This document shows, one piece after another, positions 29,731 through 38,268 of a stretch of 48,423 bases of DNA (within the stretch, counting starts at the first letter, position 1; every line of letters starts with the position of its first letter). The DNA is from a virus. A program made the translations under genes and the position numbers. Under the pieces are notes generated by a model. That model made no database searches and was not told where the DNA came from. It was given only the letters and a program-made list of their open reading frames with translations. The stretch spans positions 1-48,423 of IMG/VR virus record IMGVR_UViG_3300048927_000791; one strand, 5' to 3'.

Positions 29731-30240
29731 ATGACGGTTTCAGCAAATATTGCGCTCCAGCTCGACGCCACCATGACCGGCGCGTCGGATCTCGGTAACC
29801 CCAAGCAGTCCGTCAAGATTTCGGAACTGCTACAGTTCACGCCCGGCACCAACACCATCGGCAAGGCTGACATCCTGTTCGCCGACACGCGCACACTGGC
29901 CGCGTCGGCCTCGGAATCGCTGGACCTTGCGGGAGTGCTGACGAACGCATTCGGCCAGACCATCACGGCGGCCGAAGTCACGGCGATCTTCCTTCGTGCG
30001 GCAGCGGCCAACACCAACAACGTCCTGTTTGGCCCGGCGGCAAGCAATGGCTTCCTCGGCCCGTGGGGCGCTGCAACCGATCGCACGAAGGTGAACCCCG
30101 GCGACTGGCACGTCCTTACCTGTCAGACTGGCTGGGCAGTCACTGCGACGACCGCGGACCTGATCTTCGCCGGTAACAGCGGCTCGGGCACGCCGGTCAC
30201 CTATGACATCGTGATTCTTGGGCGAACGGTTGCCGCGTGA
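29731..30240 (+). CDS. Virion structural protein, probable
   Basis: 169 aa, low in charge, rich in Ala, Thr and Gly, beta-like throughout (TASASESLDLAGVL; TYDIVILGRTVAA). Similar proteins lie after the tail tube gene in related phages; possibly a second tube or surface protein. No strict motif. Confidence 0.6.
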   Translation: MTVSANIALQLDATMTGASDLGNPKQSVKISELLQFTPGTNTIGKADILFADTRTLAASASESLDLAGVLTNAFGQTITAAEVTAIFLRAAAANTNNVLFGPAASNGFLGPWGAATDRTKVNPGDWHVLTCQTGWAVTATTADLIFAGNSGSGTPVTYDIVILGRTVAA

Positions 30241-30734
30241 CGGTACAGACCGCCCTTGAACTGGTCTTCGCCGATGGTTCGTATCTCTTCGACCTGAAGC
30301 TTCCGCAGCTGGCCGAACTCCAGCGGCTGCGCGAGTGCGGCGTGTTCAAGATCTACGGCCGGGTTCTGCGTGGGCGCTATTATCTCGGCGGCGAGCCCGT
30401 TGCGGTGGCCGAAGATGGCGAGGCGTTCGTCGAGGATCTGTACGAGACGATCCGGCTAGGCTTGATCGGCGGCGGCAAGGGTGTGGTGGGCGGGCAGGAA
30501 GTGACGGTATCGGCCTTGCGCGCTCGGCAGCTGGTGGAAACCTACTGCCACGCGGCGCCACTTCGGGAAAGCTGGGCAATCGCTGCGGCAGTGCTCGGTG
30601 CGCGCGTGGAGGGCTACACGCCCCCAAAAGCCGAGCCGGCCAAGGCGCCGGCAGCCGGAAAGCGAACCAGGAAGTCGACTTCGCCGAAGTCATCGCCAAC
30701 TGCGCCATCCTCGGATGCGACTGGCGGGAACTGA
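30237..30734 (+). CDS. Tail assembly chaperone, zero-frame product (gene transfer agent-type TAC)
   Basis: 165 aa. LELVFADGSYLFDLKLPQLA and then ELQRLRECGVFKIYGRVLRG with LYETIRLGLIGGGKG match the GTA-type/TAC_2 chaperone that coats the tape measure during tail assembly. The last 35 residues are Lys/Ser/Pro-rich and probably unstructured, being coded after the slippery site. ATGA overlap with the preceding gene. Confidence 0.87.
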   Translation: MTVQTALELVFADGSYLFDLKLPQLAELQRLRECGVFKIYGRVLRGRYYLGGEPVAVAEDGEAFVEDLYETIRLGLIGGGKGVVGGQEVTVSALRARQLVETYCHAAPLRESWAIAAAVLGARVEGYTPPKAEPAKAPAAGKRTRKSTSPKSSPTAPSSDATGGN

Positions 30735-30847
30735 CGTGGTGGGAATATCAGGCACGGCTCTCCAAGCATAACGACACGGTTGAGCCTGGATCGCGCCCGC
30801 CTGTGTCGGACCCTGAAGCCTTGCTCAAGATGATGGCGGTGCATTGA
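30237..30847 (+). CDS. Tail assembly chaperone, -1 frameshift product
   Basis: 203-aa fusion made by a -1 shift at CCCAAAA (30623-30629): 131 residues of the zero frame, then 72 residues beginning SRAGQGAGSRKANQEVDF. The added part contains VIANCAILGCDWRELTWWEY, close to the second chaperone domain of GTA and related phages (a G-T-type arrangement as in lambda). No ribosome-binding site or start codon exists for an independent second gene. It ends one base before the tape-measure gene region. Confidence 0.75.
30623..30652 (+). other. Programmed -1 ribosomal frameshift signal
   Basis: Heptamer C CCA AAA in the zero frame fits X-XXY-YYZ. A 5-base spacer (30630-30634) precedes a 6-bp GC stem: GCCGGC 30635-30640 with GCCGGC 30647-30652, loop CAAGGC. 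All parts are at the distances usual for tail-chaperone frameshifts. Confidence 0.78.
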
Positions 30848-30848
30848 T

Positions 30849-32954
30849 ATGGCAGTCGAAGCTGACCGCGTAGTCGTCGCCCTGATTGGCGATACGTCGA
30901 ACCTCGATAGCTCGGTCAACGGCGCAGAGCGTAATTTCACGCGCGCTATGTCGAAGATCGAGACGTCGGCGTCGTCGGCTGAACGTCAGATCGTGCAGTC
31001 GTCGCAGGCTTCTGCGTTTGCAGCGCGGAACCTTGGGTTTCAGATCGCCGACATCGGCACGCAGCTTTCTGGCGGGCAGTCCCCGTTCCTGATCATCGCT
31101 CAGCAAGGCCCGCAGGTAAGCCAAGCGCTGCAGGAAATAAGCGCGTCCGGCGCTGGACTTGGGCAGGTGCTGAAGACGGTGGCATTGCCGGGCTTCCTGT
31201 CGATCCTCGGCATCCTTGGGCCGTTCGTGGCGCAGTTGCTCGCAGGGGCTAACGCAGCCGGCACTAAAGCCGACGCGATCAAGCAGCTAACCAGCGCCAT
31301 CAACGATATGGTGAAGTCGACGGACGCTGCGATTGCTAGCGGATCGCGCGAGATCTCTGTCAACCAGAGCGCTGCCAATGCGCTGTTGGGGCGTGCGCAG
31401 GCTACGCGGGAGTTGACGAAGGCGCAGATCCAATCACAGATTGCAGCGGTTTCCGCAGCGCAGGCGACGGAGCGCGGTAGTGGCGGAACGGTGCCGGGGG
31501 CTGGGCTGTTCGGCCGTGGCGCAGCCTCACAAGAGGCGACGCTTGCTACCCTTCGCCGGCAGCTTGCTGAGGCCGAACAGGGCGAGCAGCGGGCGCGGCT
31601 CGCCGTGGGCAATGCCAACGCGCGCGCGATCCAGCAACGGGTGAAGGAGCGAACCGACCCACGCGAGGCCGCGCAGGGCCGCTACGACCGCGAACTCGAC
31701 AAGCTGAATAATCTGCGCCAAGCCGGCATCGTCTCGGATGGCCAGTATGAGGCTAGCCTGACCCGGATCACGGAAGCCCGCGACCGAGACATCAAGGCGA
31801 TCGGCGATTCTGCGAAGGCCGAGCGCACCCGCCTGTCTGCCGGCAAGAAGGCTGCTCGTGAGGCCGAGGCTGACCGCAAAAAGGAAATCCGCGACCTTGA
31901 CCAGCTTCGGAACCAGCTGAACAGTGTCGAGCGCCAGTATGACCCAACCGCAGCTGCGTCGCGGGAGTTCGCCGCCGACTTAGCCACGATCGGCAAGGCA
32001 ATGGAGCGCGGCATCATCACGCCTGCCCGCGCCGCCGAGTTGCGCCTGAAGGCCGTCGAGGCACGCATGCAGTCGTGGCTTGGTACTGTGAAGGGCGCGC
32101 AAGACACGCTGGGAACCGATCAGGTGTTCGGCAACACCGCCAACAAGATCGATGAGGACCAGAAGCGCCGCGAGGAGAAGTCCAACGAAGCCCGCACCCG
32201 CGCCGATGAGAAGTTTCAGCGCGCACAGCAGCGCAAGGCCGAAGAGAATATCCAGGATCTTGCGGATATCTATGAGACGCTGTTCACCGGCGGCACGGCA
32301 AACCTATGGGACGAGTTCAAGCGGCAGGGCCTTCGTGCGCTGGCCTTGATTGCTGCGCAGAAGACATTTTCCCTCCTGACCGGCTTCAGCGTTGGAACGG
32401 AAGGCGCCAGCAGTAGCGGGGGTGGGTTTTTCGGCAACGCGATCGGCGCCATCTTCGGAGGAAAGAAGGATTTCGCGTCCGGCGTCGGGGGCGGCGACGT
32501 GCTCGGTCTGGGCGGCATCTTCGGAAGCAGTTCGAGTGGCATCGTTGCCGGCGATGATACCTTGGGCAAGATCCTAAACCCAAAGAACCCCTTTGGCGGG
32601 CTCGGTGGTCTATTCGGCGGGCTGTTCGGCCGGGCATCCGGCGGCTACGTTGGCCCAGGCCAGACCGTGCGCGTGAATGAAAGCCGCGGCGGCGTGGAGC
32701 TTCTGCGCATGGGCAGTCAGGGCGGGACTGTCATCCCGCTGGGCCGTACCGATGCCGCTCGCCCCCAGGCATCGAGCACCGTCGTTAACGCGCCCCAGTT
32801 CAACATGAAGGGCGCCGTGATCACCCGCGAGCTGTTTGCCGAAATGCAGCGGATTTCGCAACAGAGCGCGGCGCAGGCATCGGCGGTCATGGGGAAGCAG
32901 GTGCTGCAAGCCGTCCCAGGCCGCGTGTCGCAGTACCAGAACGACGGGACTTGA
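30849..32954 (+). CDS. Tail tape measure protein
   Basis: 701 aa; it sets the tail length and forms the channel for DNA. N-terminal LIGDTSNLDSSVNGAERNFT, then coiled-coil regions (about 200-260 and 280-330) and a hydrophobic stretch near residues 100-145 (GFLSILGILGPFVAQLLAGA). The C-terminal part is Gly-rich (FGNAIGAIFGGKKDFASG) with the family-typical FGRASGGYVGPGQTVRVNE and a TVIPLGR segment. Larger than average for a short-tailed siphophage; the length suggests a tail of moderate length. No peptidase motif seen. Confidence 0.93.
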   Translation: MAVEADRVVVALIGDTSNLDSSVNGAERNFTRAMSKIETSASSAERQIVQSSQASAFAARNLGFQIADIGTQLSGGQSPFLIIAQQGPQVSQALQEISASGAGLGQVLKTVALPGFLSILGILGPFVAQLLAGANAAGTKADAIKQLTSAINDMVKSTDAAIASGSREISVNQSAANALLGRAQATRELTKAQIQSQIAAVSAAQATERGSGGTVPGAGLFGRGAASQEATLATLRRQLAEAEQGEQRARLAVGNANARAIQQRVKERTDPREAAQGRYDRELDKLNNLRQAGIVSDGQYEASLTRITEARDRDIKAIGDSAKAERTRLSAGKKAAREAEADRKKEIRDLDQLRNQLNSVERQYDPTAAASREFAADLATIGKAMERGIITPARAAELRLKAVEARMQSWLGTVKGAQDTLGTDQVFGNTANKIDEDQKRREEKSNEARTRADEKFQRAQQRKAEENIQDLADIYETLFTGGTANLWDEFKRQGLRALALIAAQKTFSLLTGFSVGTEGASSSGGGFFGNAIGAIFGGKKDFASGVGGGDVLGLGGIFGSSSSGIVAGDDTLGKILNPKNPFGGLGGLFGGLFGRASGGYVGPGQTVRVNESRGGVELLRMGSQGGTVIPLGRTDAARPQASSTVVNAPQFNMKGAVITRELFAEMQRISQQSAAQASAVMGKQVLQAVPGRVSQYQNDGT

Positions 32955-33121
32955 GCGCGAGTCGTGGCGGGTGTACGGTAGGCAGGCATTCGGCAACCTG
33001 CGATCCGCGCCGGGCCCGTCTTAGATTCGCGCGGTTGGGACTGGCAGACCACATCAAGAACGGCTGGAGCGGCGAGCTTTGGCCAGGACCGTGAGCCTGA
33101 CAGCCGGGAAAGACCGGCAAC

Positions 33122-33183
33122 GAGCCAGACCGGTGCGGTAACACCGATCCGGCTCTGACCACAACCGCGATGGAGACGCGATC
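33122..33183 (+). promoter_or_regulatory. Structured leader of accessory slot 2
   Basis: Nested inverted repeats (GAGCC 33122-33126 with GGCTC 33151-33155; CGGTG 33131-33135 with CACCG 33142-33146), then CTGACCACAACCGC (33155-33168), GGAGA and GCGATCATGGCT. The two oligonucleotides are the same as in the leader at 22802-22872. The 229-bp gap 32955-33183 holds no other gene that I can support. Confidence 0.55.
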
Positions 33184-34167
33184 ATGGCTACAACTGGATT
33201 ACACGCCCAAGCGGTTACCCGCAATTATTCCGCGCAGGTTGTCGACGCCATACCGGAGATAGTAAAAAACTTCAGCCGGCAAGGCATGCGCGAGGATGCG
33301 GAAACGCTCAGGGCGTGGTCTGGCATGATCCAGCGAGCCGTAAAGTTTTCTCTCCCAATTTCCGGGGACTTCTTCACAAAGGGGAAGGGGCTTCCTGCTG
33401 GGGTATTCCCACAGCGATTGCCCTACCCTCTTTTGGCTTTGGAGGTTCCCCATGTGGTCGACCACATTGGCGGAACATCATCGTCTCGGAGGTTGATCTT
33501 ATGCCAAGAGATGAACCTCTCCCCAAAGGGGTCGTACTTTGAAATAGATAATGCGCCGAAAGACCCGGAAGGCTTCTCCGTGTCCGTGTTCTCATATATC
33601 GATAAGGGCCGGCAATGGGTTCCTCAACCTTGTTCGGCCTATGTGAGATATGACGAGTCTACGATAAGCCATGACCAAATACCGGAAGGTACGGCGACAT
33701 ACATAAATGAGCGCCGTAGACAGCAAGCATCTTTCCAATTTCGCAAGATACCATTGCTAACCCAGTTGTGGGAGCGAGCGGTAATGCAACAAGGCAGGGT
33801 TGCTGCGGATCAGGCTTTTGCGCGGGACACGGCCGAAGAAGTTCGCATCGCTTTTGAGTTTCTCCAGGTGTTGCGATGCAGGAATGTCCGAGAGGTAGAG
33901 TATATGCCGAGCCCTGCTCTGAACGCGAAGCGCCAGAGAAACGGGAAAGCGCTAATCGATACATTCCGTGTCCTGATGATCGGCGACGTGCTGATCGGGC
34001 GACCATCCGGTAAATATGAGTTCTCCGGTGCGTACAAAGTGCGAGAGCATTATCGCAGCGGGCACATTCGCCGTCTGGGTGACCAGTCTGTGTGGGTTTC
34101 CGATACTATCGTAGCGGCAGGGTCACATCTCGGAATGGCGCAGAAACATTACGCCGTGCGGGCCTGA
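33184..34167 (+). CDS. Unknown 327-aa accessory protein (moron), A/T-richer than neighbours
   Basis: No family that I can name. The middle is beta-rich, and the C-terminal part contains YKVREHYRSGHIRRLGDQSV followed by WVSDTIVA and AQKHYAVRA. A motif of the type RGHxRR...VWV occurs at the C-terminus of other mobile-element proteins of unknown function, which may be relatives. The base composition is visibly lower in G+C and the codon choice includes AGA, ATA and TTA, rare in the surrounding genes, which points to recent transfer. Inserted between the tape measure and distal tail genes, behind its own leader. Confidence 0.7.
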   Translation: MATTGLHAQAVTRNYSAQVVDAIPEIVKNFSRQGMREDAETLRAWSGMIQRAVKFSLPISGDFFTKGKGLPAGVFPQRLPYPLLALEVPHVVDHIGGTSSSRRLILCQEMNLSPKGSYFEIDNAPKDPEGFSVSVFSYIDKGRQWVPQPCSAYVRYDESTISHDQIPEGTATYINERRRQQASFQFRKIPLLTQLWERAVMQQGRVAADQAFARDTAEEVRIAFEFLQVLRCRNVREVEYMPSPALNAKRQRNGKALIDTFRVLMIGDVLIGRPSGKYEFSGAYKVREHYRSGHIRRLGDQSVWVSDTIVAAGSHLGMAQKHYAVRA

Positions 34168-34192
34168 TGTACACTCCAAAGGAGAATGTGAC

Positions 34193-34477
34193 ATGACTGA
34201 ACCTAGCAAAGCAACCCGCATCCCCGCCGCCGATTGGGATATGTCAGCCAACGGCAGTGATGGGCACGAGGCCGAGTACACACCCGCAGCCGATAAGCCG
34301 GTGGAGGTATGGGCCAACAACGCAGCCGGCGAGCCCGTCCACTACGCCACGCACCAGTTGGACGGCACTTACACCATCCACGATGAGGCTGTTGCCAAGG
34401 CTGAACTCGACAAGGCCAAAACCATTGCCGCGCTATCCGCTGGCGATTTCGACAGGCTATTAGCTAAATACACCTGA
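34193..34477 (+). CDS. Small hypothetical protein, 94 aa
   Basis: N-terminal half acidic with WDMSANGSDGHEAEYTPAAD; C-terminal helix KAELDKAKTIAALSAGDFDR. An AAAGGAGA ribosome-binding site precedes the ATG. Second gene of accessory slot 2; the late element begins two bases after its stop. Confidence 0.6.
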   Translation: MTEPSKATRIPAADWDMSANGSDGHEAEYTPAADKPVEVWANNAAGEPVHYATHQLDGTYTIHDEAVAKAELDKAKTIAALSAGDFDRLLAKYT

Positions 34478-34478
34478 C

Positions 34479-34492
34479 CTGACGGCGGTAAT
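34479..34492 (+). promoter_or_regulatory. Late element copy 5 (CTGACGGCGGTAAT)
   Basis: Two bases after the stop of the previous gene. TAA (34512) lies 19 bp downstream in the place of ATA in other copies. The GTG start of the tail gene is 31 bp from the element with no Shine-Dalgarno. Confidence 0.68.
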
Positions 34493-34523
34493 CTGCGCCA
34501 CCCCTGCCCCGTAACCCCGGCAT

Positions 34524-35081
34524 GTGGCAGCCTATCGCGAGAGCTTTGTCGTCTACGTGGCGTGCGACCCGCCTGCCCTGTTCTGGACTGGGCAGGGCCG
34601 TTTGCCGCTCTCGGCTGATGCGGTGCTGCCAGAGGATATGATAGCGGTCGGCGCTGGCCGGCTGATCAACATCCCCGACTTCCAGCAACTGATCAACGGC
34701 ACCGCCGAGCGTCTGACGTTCGGGTTCTCGGGCGTGTCGGACGAAACGTTGCGCCTGGCATTCGAGGAGGCGCCATCCGTGAAGGGCGCGCTCGTCTGGC
34801 TTGGGCGGATCGACTTCGGCGAGGACTGGCAGCCGCTTGGCCCCGTCGAGTGGGAGGCGCTGTTCCAGGCCCGCGAAATGTCGATCAGCCGCCAGAACCA
34901 GACTGGCACCGCGGAACAGGGCATCACCATCACGCTGGCTAGCGGCGACACGGCACGCAGCCGCGCGCCCAACAACTTCTTCACCGACGCCGACCAGCGC
35001 CGGAAATATCCCACCGATGCCATCTTTAGCCATGTCGCGGGGATCTCGCAGGGCACGTCACGCCGCTGGGGGCCCCGATGA
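34524..35081 (+). CDS. Distal tail / hub-region protein
   Basis: 185 aa, GTG start. AAYRESFVVYVACDPPALFW opens the protein, followed by MIAVGAGRLINIPDFQQLIN and LGRIDFGEDWQPLGPVEWEA. The C-terminal DADQRRKYPTDAIFSHVAGI resembles the end of tail proteins that precede the NlpC/P60-like and tip genes in gene transfer agents and related siphophages. Assigned by position and general resemblance. ATG at 34522 is out of frame. Confidence 0.72.
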   Translation: MAAYRESFVVYVACDPPALFWTGQGRLPLSADAVLPEDMIAVGAGRLINIPDFQQLINGTAERLTFGFSGVSDETLRLAFEEAPSVKGALVWLGRIDFGEDWQPLGPVEWEALFQAREMSISRQNQTGTAEQGITITLASGDTARSRAPNNFFTDADQRRKYPTDAIFSHVAGISQGTSRRWGPR

Positions 35082-35461
35082 ACCTCGCCGACTTCCTCTA
35101 TGATGCGGGGAGCGATCGGTCAGCGTGGAACTGCTCCACCTTCGCCGCTGATTGGTGCGTTTCGCTCGGCTACCCCGACTTCGCGGCTGCCTGGCGCGGT
35201 ATCACCGATCCCGCCGAGTGCGATGCGACGGCGCCGAGCGGTGAGACGCTGGTGCAGCTGTGGGGCATCGGCATCGGCGACGGGCTGCCGCTGGCAAGCG
35301 CGCCCTATCGGGCCGGCGATATCGGCGTCATCTCTCGCGCGGGACTCTCCGCAGGTGCCGTCTACACCGGAGATATGTGGGCGCTGCGGCGTGACGGCGG
35401 GCTGGCGTTCATCGCGCTGCCCGATAGCGCCGTGCTGAAGGCGTGGCGGCCTTATGTCTAA
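35078..35461 (+). CDS. DUF6950-type (NlpC/P60-like) tail protein
   Basis: 127 aa. SAWNCSTFAADWCVSLGY puts C19 in the position of the NlpC/P60 catalytic Cys, and the tail-typical GDIGVISRAG and a C-terminal DSAVLKAWRPYV follow, as in DUF6950 proteins of phage tails. A conserved His is not obvious, so catalysis is uncertain. It overlaps the tip gene by 8 bp; such proteins help the tail open the cell wall or act structurally at the hub. Confidence 0.8.
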   Translation: MNLADFLYDAGSDRSAWNCSTFAADWCVSLGYPDFAAAWRGITDPAECDATAPSGETLVQLWGIGIGDGLPLASAPYRAGDIGVISRAGLSAGAVYTGDMWALRRDGGLAFIALPDSAVLKAWRPYV

Positions 35462-38258
35462 GACCATTGGCTCTATCCTTACCACGGTCGGTTCGATTGT
35501 CTCGGTTATCCCCGGAGGCCAGTTGATCGGTATCGGTCTCATTGTAGCCGGTGCGATCACTACTGGCCTTGCGTCCAACCCCAAGCCCGATACACAATCC
35601 AGCTCGGTCAAGCAGGCCCGCCCGCCCCGTGTCTCCGCCTATGGTACGTCGAAGCTGGCTATGGCCTATGTCCTCTACGAGACCGGCACCAACGGCCACG
35701 CAGTCGATGTCGGCGCAATCCACGATGGCAAGATGGATGGCGTCGTGCAGCTGTACCTAAACGACGACAAGGTCACCGTCTCAGGCGCCTATGTGCAGAC
35801 CGGCGCAGATGGCCGCTACGGCAACGACAACATCCGGCTGATGTACACGGACGGCAGCGCGCCGGGATCGTGGTTCAACCAAGTCGGCGCGATCGTGCCT
35901 GACTGGACGAGCAACCACCGCGGCGATGGTGTGGTGATGCTCGCCATGATCGCGAAGAACGTCAAGACGGAGAACTTCACCAAGTTCTATCCGAACGGCG
36001 CCCCCCAAGCTTCAATGGTGGCCCGCTGGCAGCGTTGCCCAAACCTCAACGCCTCCAACCCGCTGGATGAAAGCGGCTGGACGTGGACCGAGAACCCTAT
36101 CCGGCAGCTGGCCCATTACATGCTGGTGCGCGAGTGCCCGCAACCGACCATGCCGGCGACAGATGGCAGCTACGCCTCTACCTTGGCCGCGCTGCGCCTC
36201 GCCTATTACAACGCCAAGATCGCGCCGACGCTGTCCTATTGGCGGGCTGCCCAGAACGTTTGCGACGAGGCTGTCCCGCTCAAGTCAGGCGGCACGGAAG
36301 CGCGCTATCGGTCCTGCGTCGCCCATAGCCACACCGACACCCACAAGCAGGTGCGCGGGTCTATCCTGGCGACCTGCGATGGCTGGATGGCCCCGCGTGC
36401 GGATGGGGCTTTCGTTGTCTTCGCGGGCAAGGTCTACGAGCCCACGGTCACGATCGGTCCCGAGCATATCACGTCGTTCGAATGGAACGGTGTCGGCGTC
36501 GACGATGACAAGGCGATCAATGAGTTCGTCTGTTCGTATGTCTCAGATCAGCACGACTATGCCACTGTCGAAACCGATGCTTGGACCGACGAGGACGACA
36601 TTTCTGAGCGCGGGCAGCTGCTGTCCACGACACTCGACTTGCCGGTTCCATCGCATGGTCAGATCCGCCGCCTCGCCAAGCGCGAGATGTCGCGGCGCAA
36701 TGCCGTCTTCCGCGGATCGATCACCACCAACGTCGCCGGCCGTATCATCCGTGGGCAGCGTTATATCCGCCTGCGGCTGGTGGTCGCTGGCCGCACCTAT
36801 TTCGACGGCCCGGTGGAGATCACCGCGCTAACCCGGAATATCGCGAGCGGCGGCGTGACCTTCAGCTGGGTGGCGGCGGACGTAAACGTTGACACGTGGA
36901 ATCCGGCGACCGAGGAAGGCAACCCCGCGGCAACTGGTGACCGGGTGGCCGGGGAGCCACTGACCACGCCGACCATCACGGACGCAGTGGCAATCTACGA
37001 CACGGTGTCAGACACTGGCAGCGGCACGCGGATCCAGATCGAGGCAGCGGGGCTCAACCGGGATGACGTGACGTGGTTCGCGCGGTGGCGGAAGTACGGC
37101 GACACCGCCTGGAACACCGACAACTACCCAGACATTGACGCGGGCACCTCGGTTACGCTGCTGACATCGTTCGTTCCCGCCAATGCGTTGGTGGAAGTGG
37201 AAGTAGCCTATACCACCGGTGACGGTCGCATCTCGCCGTGGTCGACGCTCGCAACCGTCGACACGGCTACCGATGCGACGCCTCCGGGTGATGCAACGAC
37301 GATCACGCTCGTCAACTGGTCGGACACCCTTGACCTGTCGACGGCGGCTATCCCGCGCTCATCGTCCTACCGCTGGCGCTTCTATGCGTCGGACGGCACC
37401 ACGCTGGTGCGCACGATCAACACGCCTATCCCCAGTGTGTACTATACCGCGGCGCAAGCCGAGCTGGACGGAACGCAGCGGGCCTATATCGTGAAGGTGG
37501 CGGGCGTAAACGGGGCAGGTGCTGGCGGTGAGGCGACGACTTCGACGCTCACCAATGCCGCGCCTTCGACGGTGACGGGTGTTTCGGCAACGGGCGGGAC
37601 AACTGAGGCGGAAATCGACTTCACGCTGCTGTCCGAGTCCGACGTTGCCGGGTATGTTGTCTATGTCAGCACGGCGACGGGCTTTGATCCCCTTACGCAG
37701 GGCACAGCTTTCTACAACAACGGCGCGTCTCCGGCCTACCTGCAGAGCCTCGCTGCGGGCACGTTCTACGCCAAGATCGCGGCCTATGATGCCTGGACGC
37801 GGCGCCCTGACCTGCTCAACTTCTCGTCTGAGGTGACGTTCGACATCACGACGGGCGGCGGCGGCGTGGGCGGCGGCGGCGGCGATGGTGGCGGTGGCTA
37901 CTGCGTCACCACGGATACCTGCGTGCTGCTCGCAGACGGGACCACCAGGGCGGCCGGTGACCTCGCTGTCGGCGATATGGTCTGGACGCAGCACGAGACG
38001 ACGTTCGCTTGGGGCTCCTACCCTATCGAGGCGATTGAGTTCGTGGAAGACGACGTGTTCGCCGCTGACATTGGAGAGCGCCGCACCCGCGCAACAGCGG
38101 GCCACCTGATGCTGATCAACGGTGCCTGGCTGCGCATGGATGCGATCGGTACCCCAGCCGACCGCGCGATGGTCGCCAAGATCACGGTGACGGATGCCCA
38201 CACCTACGTGGCCAACGGCGTCCTGCACCACAACATCAAGCCCATCGAAGCACCCTGA
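35454..38258 (+). CDS. Tail tip / host-specificity (J-like) protein with C-terminal Hint domain
   Basis: 934 aa. N-terminal: a hydrophobic stretch (about 8-40, IVSVIPGGQLIGIGLIVAGA), then a hub-like region to about 480 (e.g. GSILATCDGWMAPRADGAFV, the TipJ hub core). Fibronectin-III-like repeats follow, clearest at about 702-796 (STVTGVSATGGTTEAEIDFT). A Gly-rich linker (about 798-815) joins a 111-residue Hint domain, C817 to N927. Binds the host surface at the tip of the tail. The stop codon is part of late element copy 6. Confidence 0.88.
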   Translation: MSKTIGSILTTVGSIVSVIPGGQLIGIGLIVAGAITTGLASNPKPDTQSSSVKQARPPRVSAYGTSKLAMAYVLYETGTNGHAVDVGAIHDGKMDGVVQLYLNDDKVTVSGAYVQTGADGRYGNDNIRLMYTDGSAPGSWFNQVGAIVPDWTSNHRGDGVVMLAMIAKNVKTENFTKFYPNGAPQASMVARWQRCPNLNASNPLDESGWTWTENPIRQLAHYMLVRECPQPTMPATDGSYASTLAALRLAYYNAKIAPTLSYWRAAQNVCDEAVPLKSGGTEARYRSCVAHSHTDTHKQVRGSILATCDGWMAPRADGAFVVFAGKVYEPTVTIGPEHITSFEWNGVGVDDDKAINEFVCSYVSDQHDYATVETDAWTDEDDISERGQLLSTTLDLPVPSHGQIRRLAKREMSRRNAVFRGSITTNVAGRIIRGQRYIRLRLVVAGRTYFDGPVEITALTRNIASGGVTFSWVAADVNVDTWNPATEEGNPAATGDRVAGEPLTTPTITDAVAIYDTVSDTGSGTRIQIEAAGLNRDDVTWFARWRKYGDTAWNTDNYPDIDAGTSVTLLTSFVPANALVEVEVAYTTGDGRISPWSTLATVDTATDATPPGDATTITLVNWSDTLDLSTAAIPRSSSYRWRFYASDGTTLVRTINTPIPSVYYTAAQAELDGTQRAYIVKVAGVNGAGAGGEATTSTLTNAAPSTVTGVSATGGTTEAEIDFTLLSESDVAGYVVYVSTATGFDPLTQGTAFYNNGASPAYLQSLAAGTFYAKIAAYDAWTRRPDLLNFSSEVTFDITTGGGGVGGGGGDGGGGYCVTTDTCVLLADGTTRAAGDLAVGDMVWTQHETTFAWGSYPIEAIEFVEDDVFAADIGERRTRATAGHLMLINGAWLRMDAIGTPADRAMVAKITVTDAHTYVANGVLHHNIKPIEAP
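37902..38234 (+). other. Hint (intein/Hedgehog) domain within the tail-tip gene
   Basis: Block A starts at C817 (CVTTDTCVLLADG), block B has T881 and H884 (TAGHLM), and the C-terminal motif ends ANGVLHH-N927. No homing endonuclease is inserted. The residue after N927 is Ile, not Cys, Ser or Thr, and only seven residues follow, so normal splicing is unlikely and C-terminal or N-terminal cleavage is the expected activity (bacterial intein-like type). Confidence 0.87.
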
Positions 38259-38268
38259 CGGCGGTAAC
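38255..38268 (+). promoter_or_regulatory. Late element copy 6 (CTGACGGCGGTAAC)
   Basis: Contains the stop codon of the tail-tip gene. ATA (in CATAGCGT, 38287) follows after 18 bp and the ATG of the next gene 13 bp later; no Shine-Dalgarno. Confidence 0.7.
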
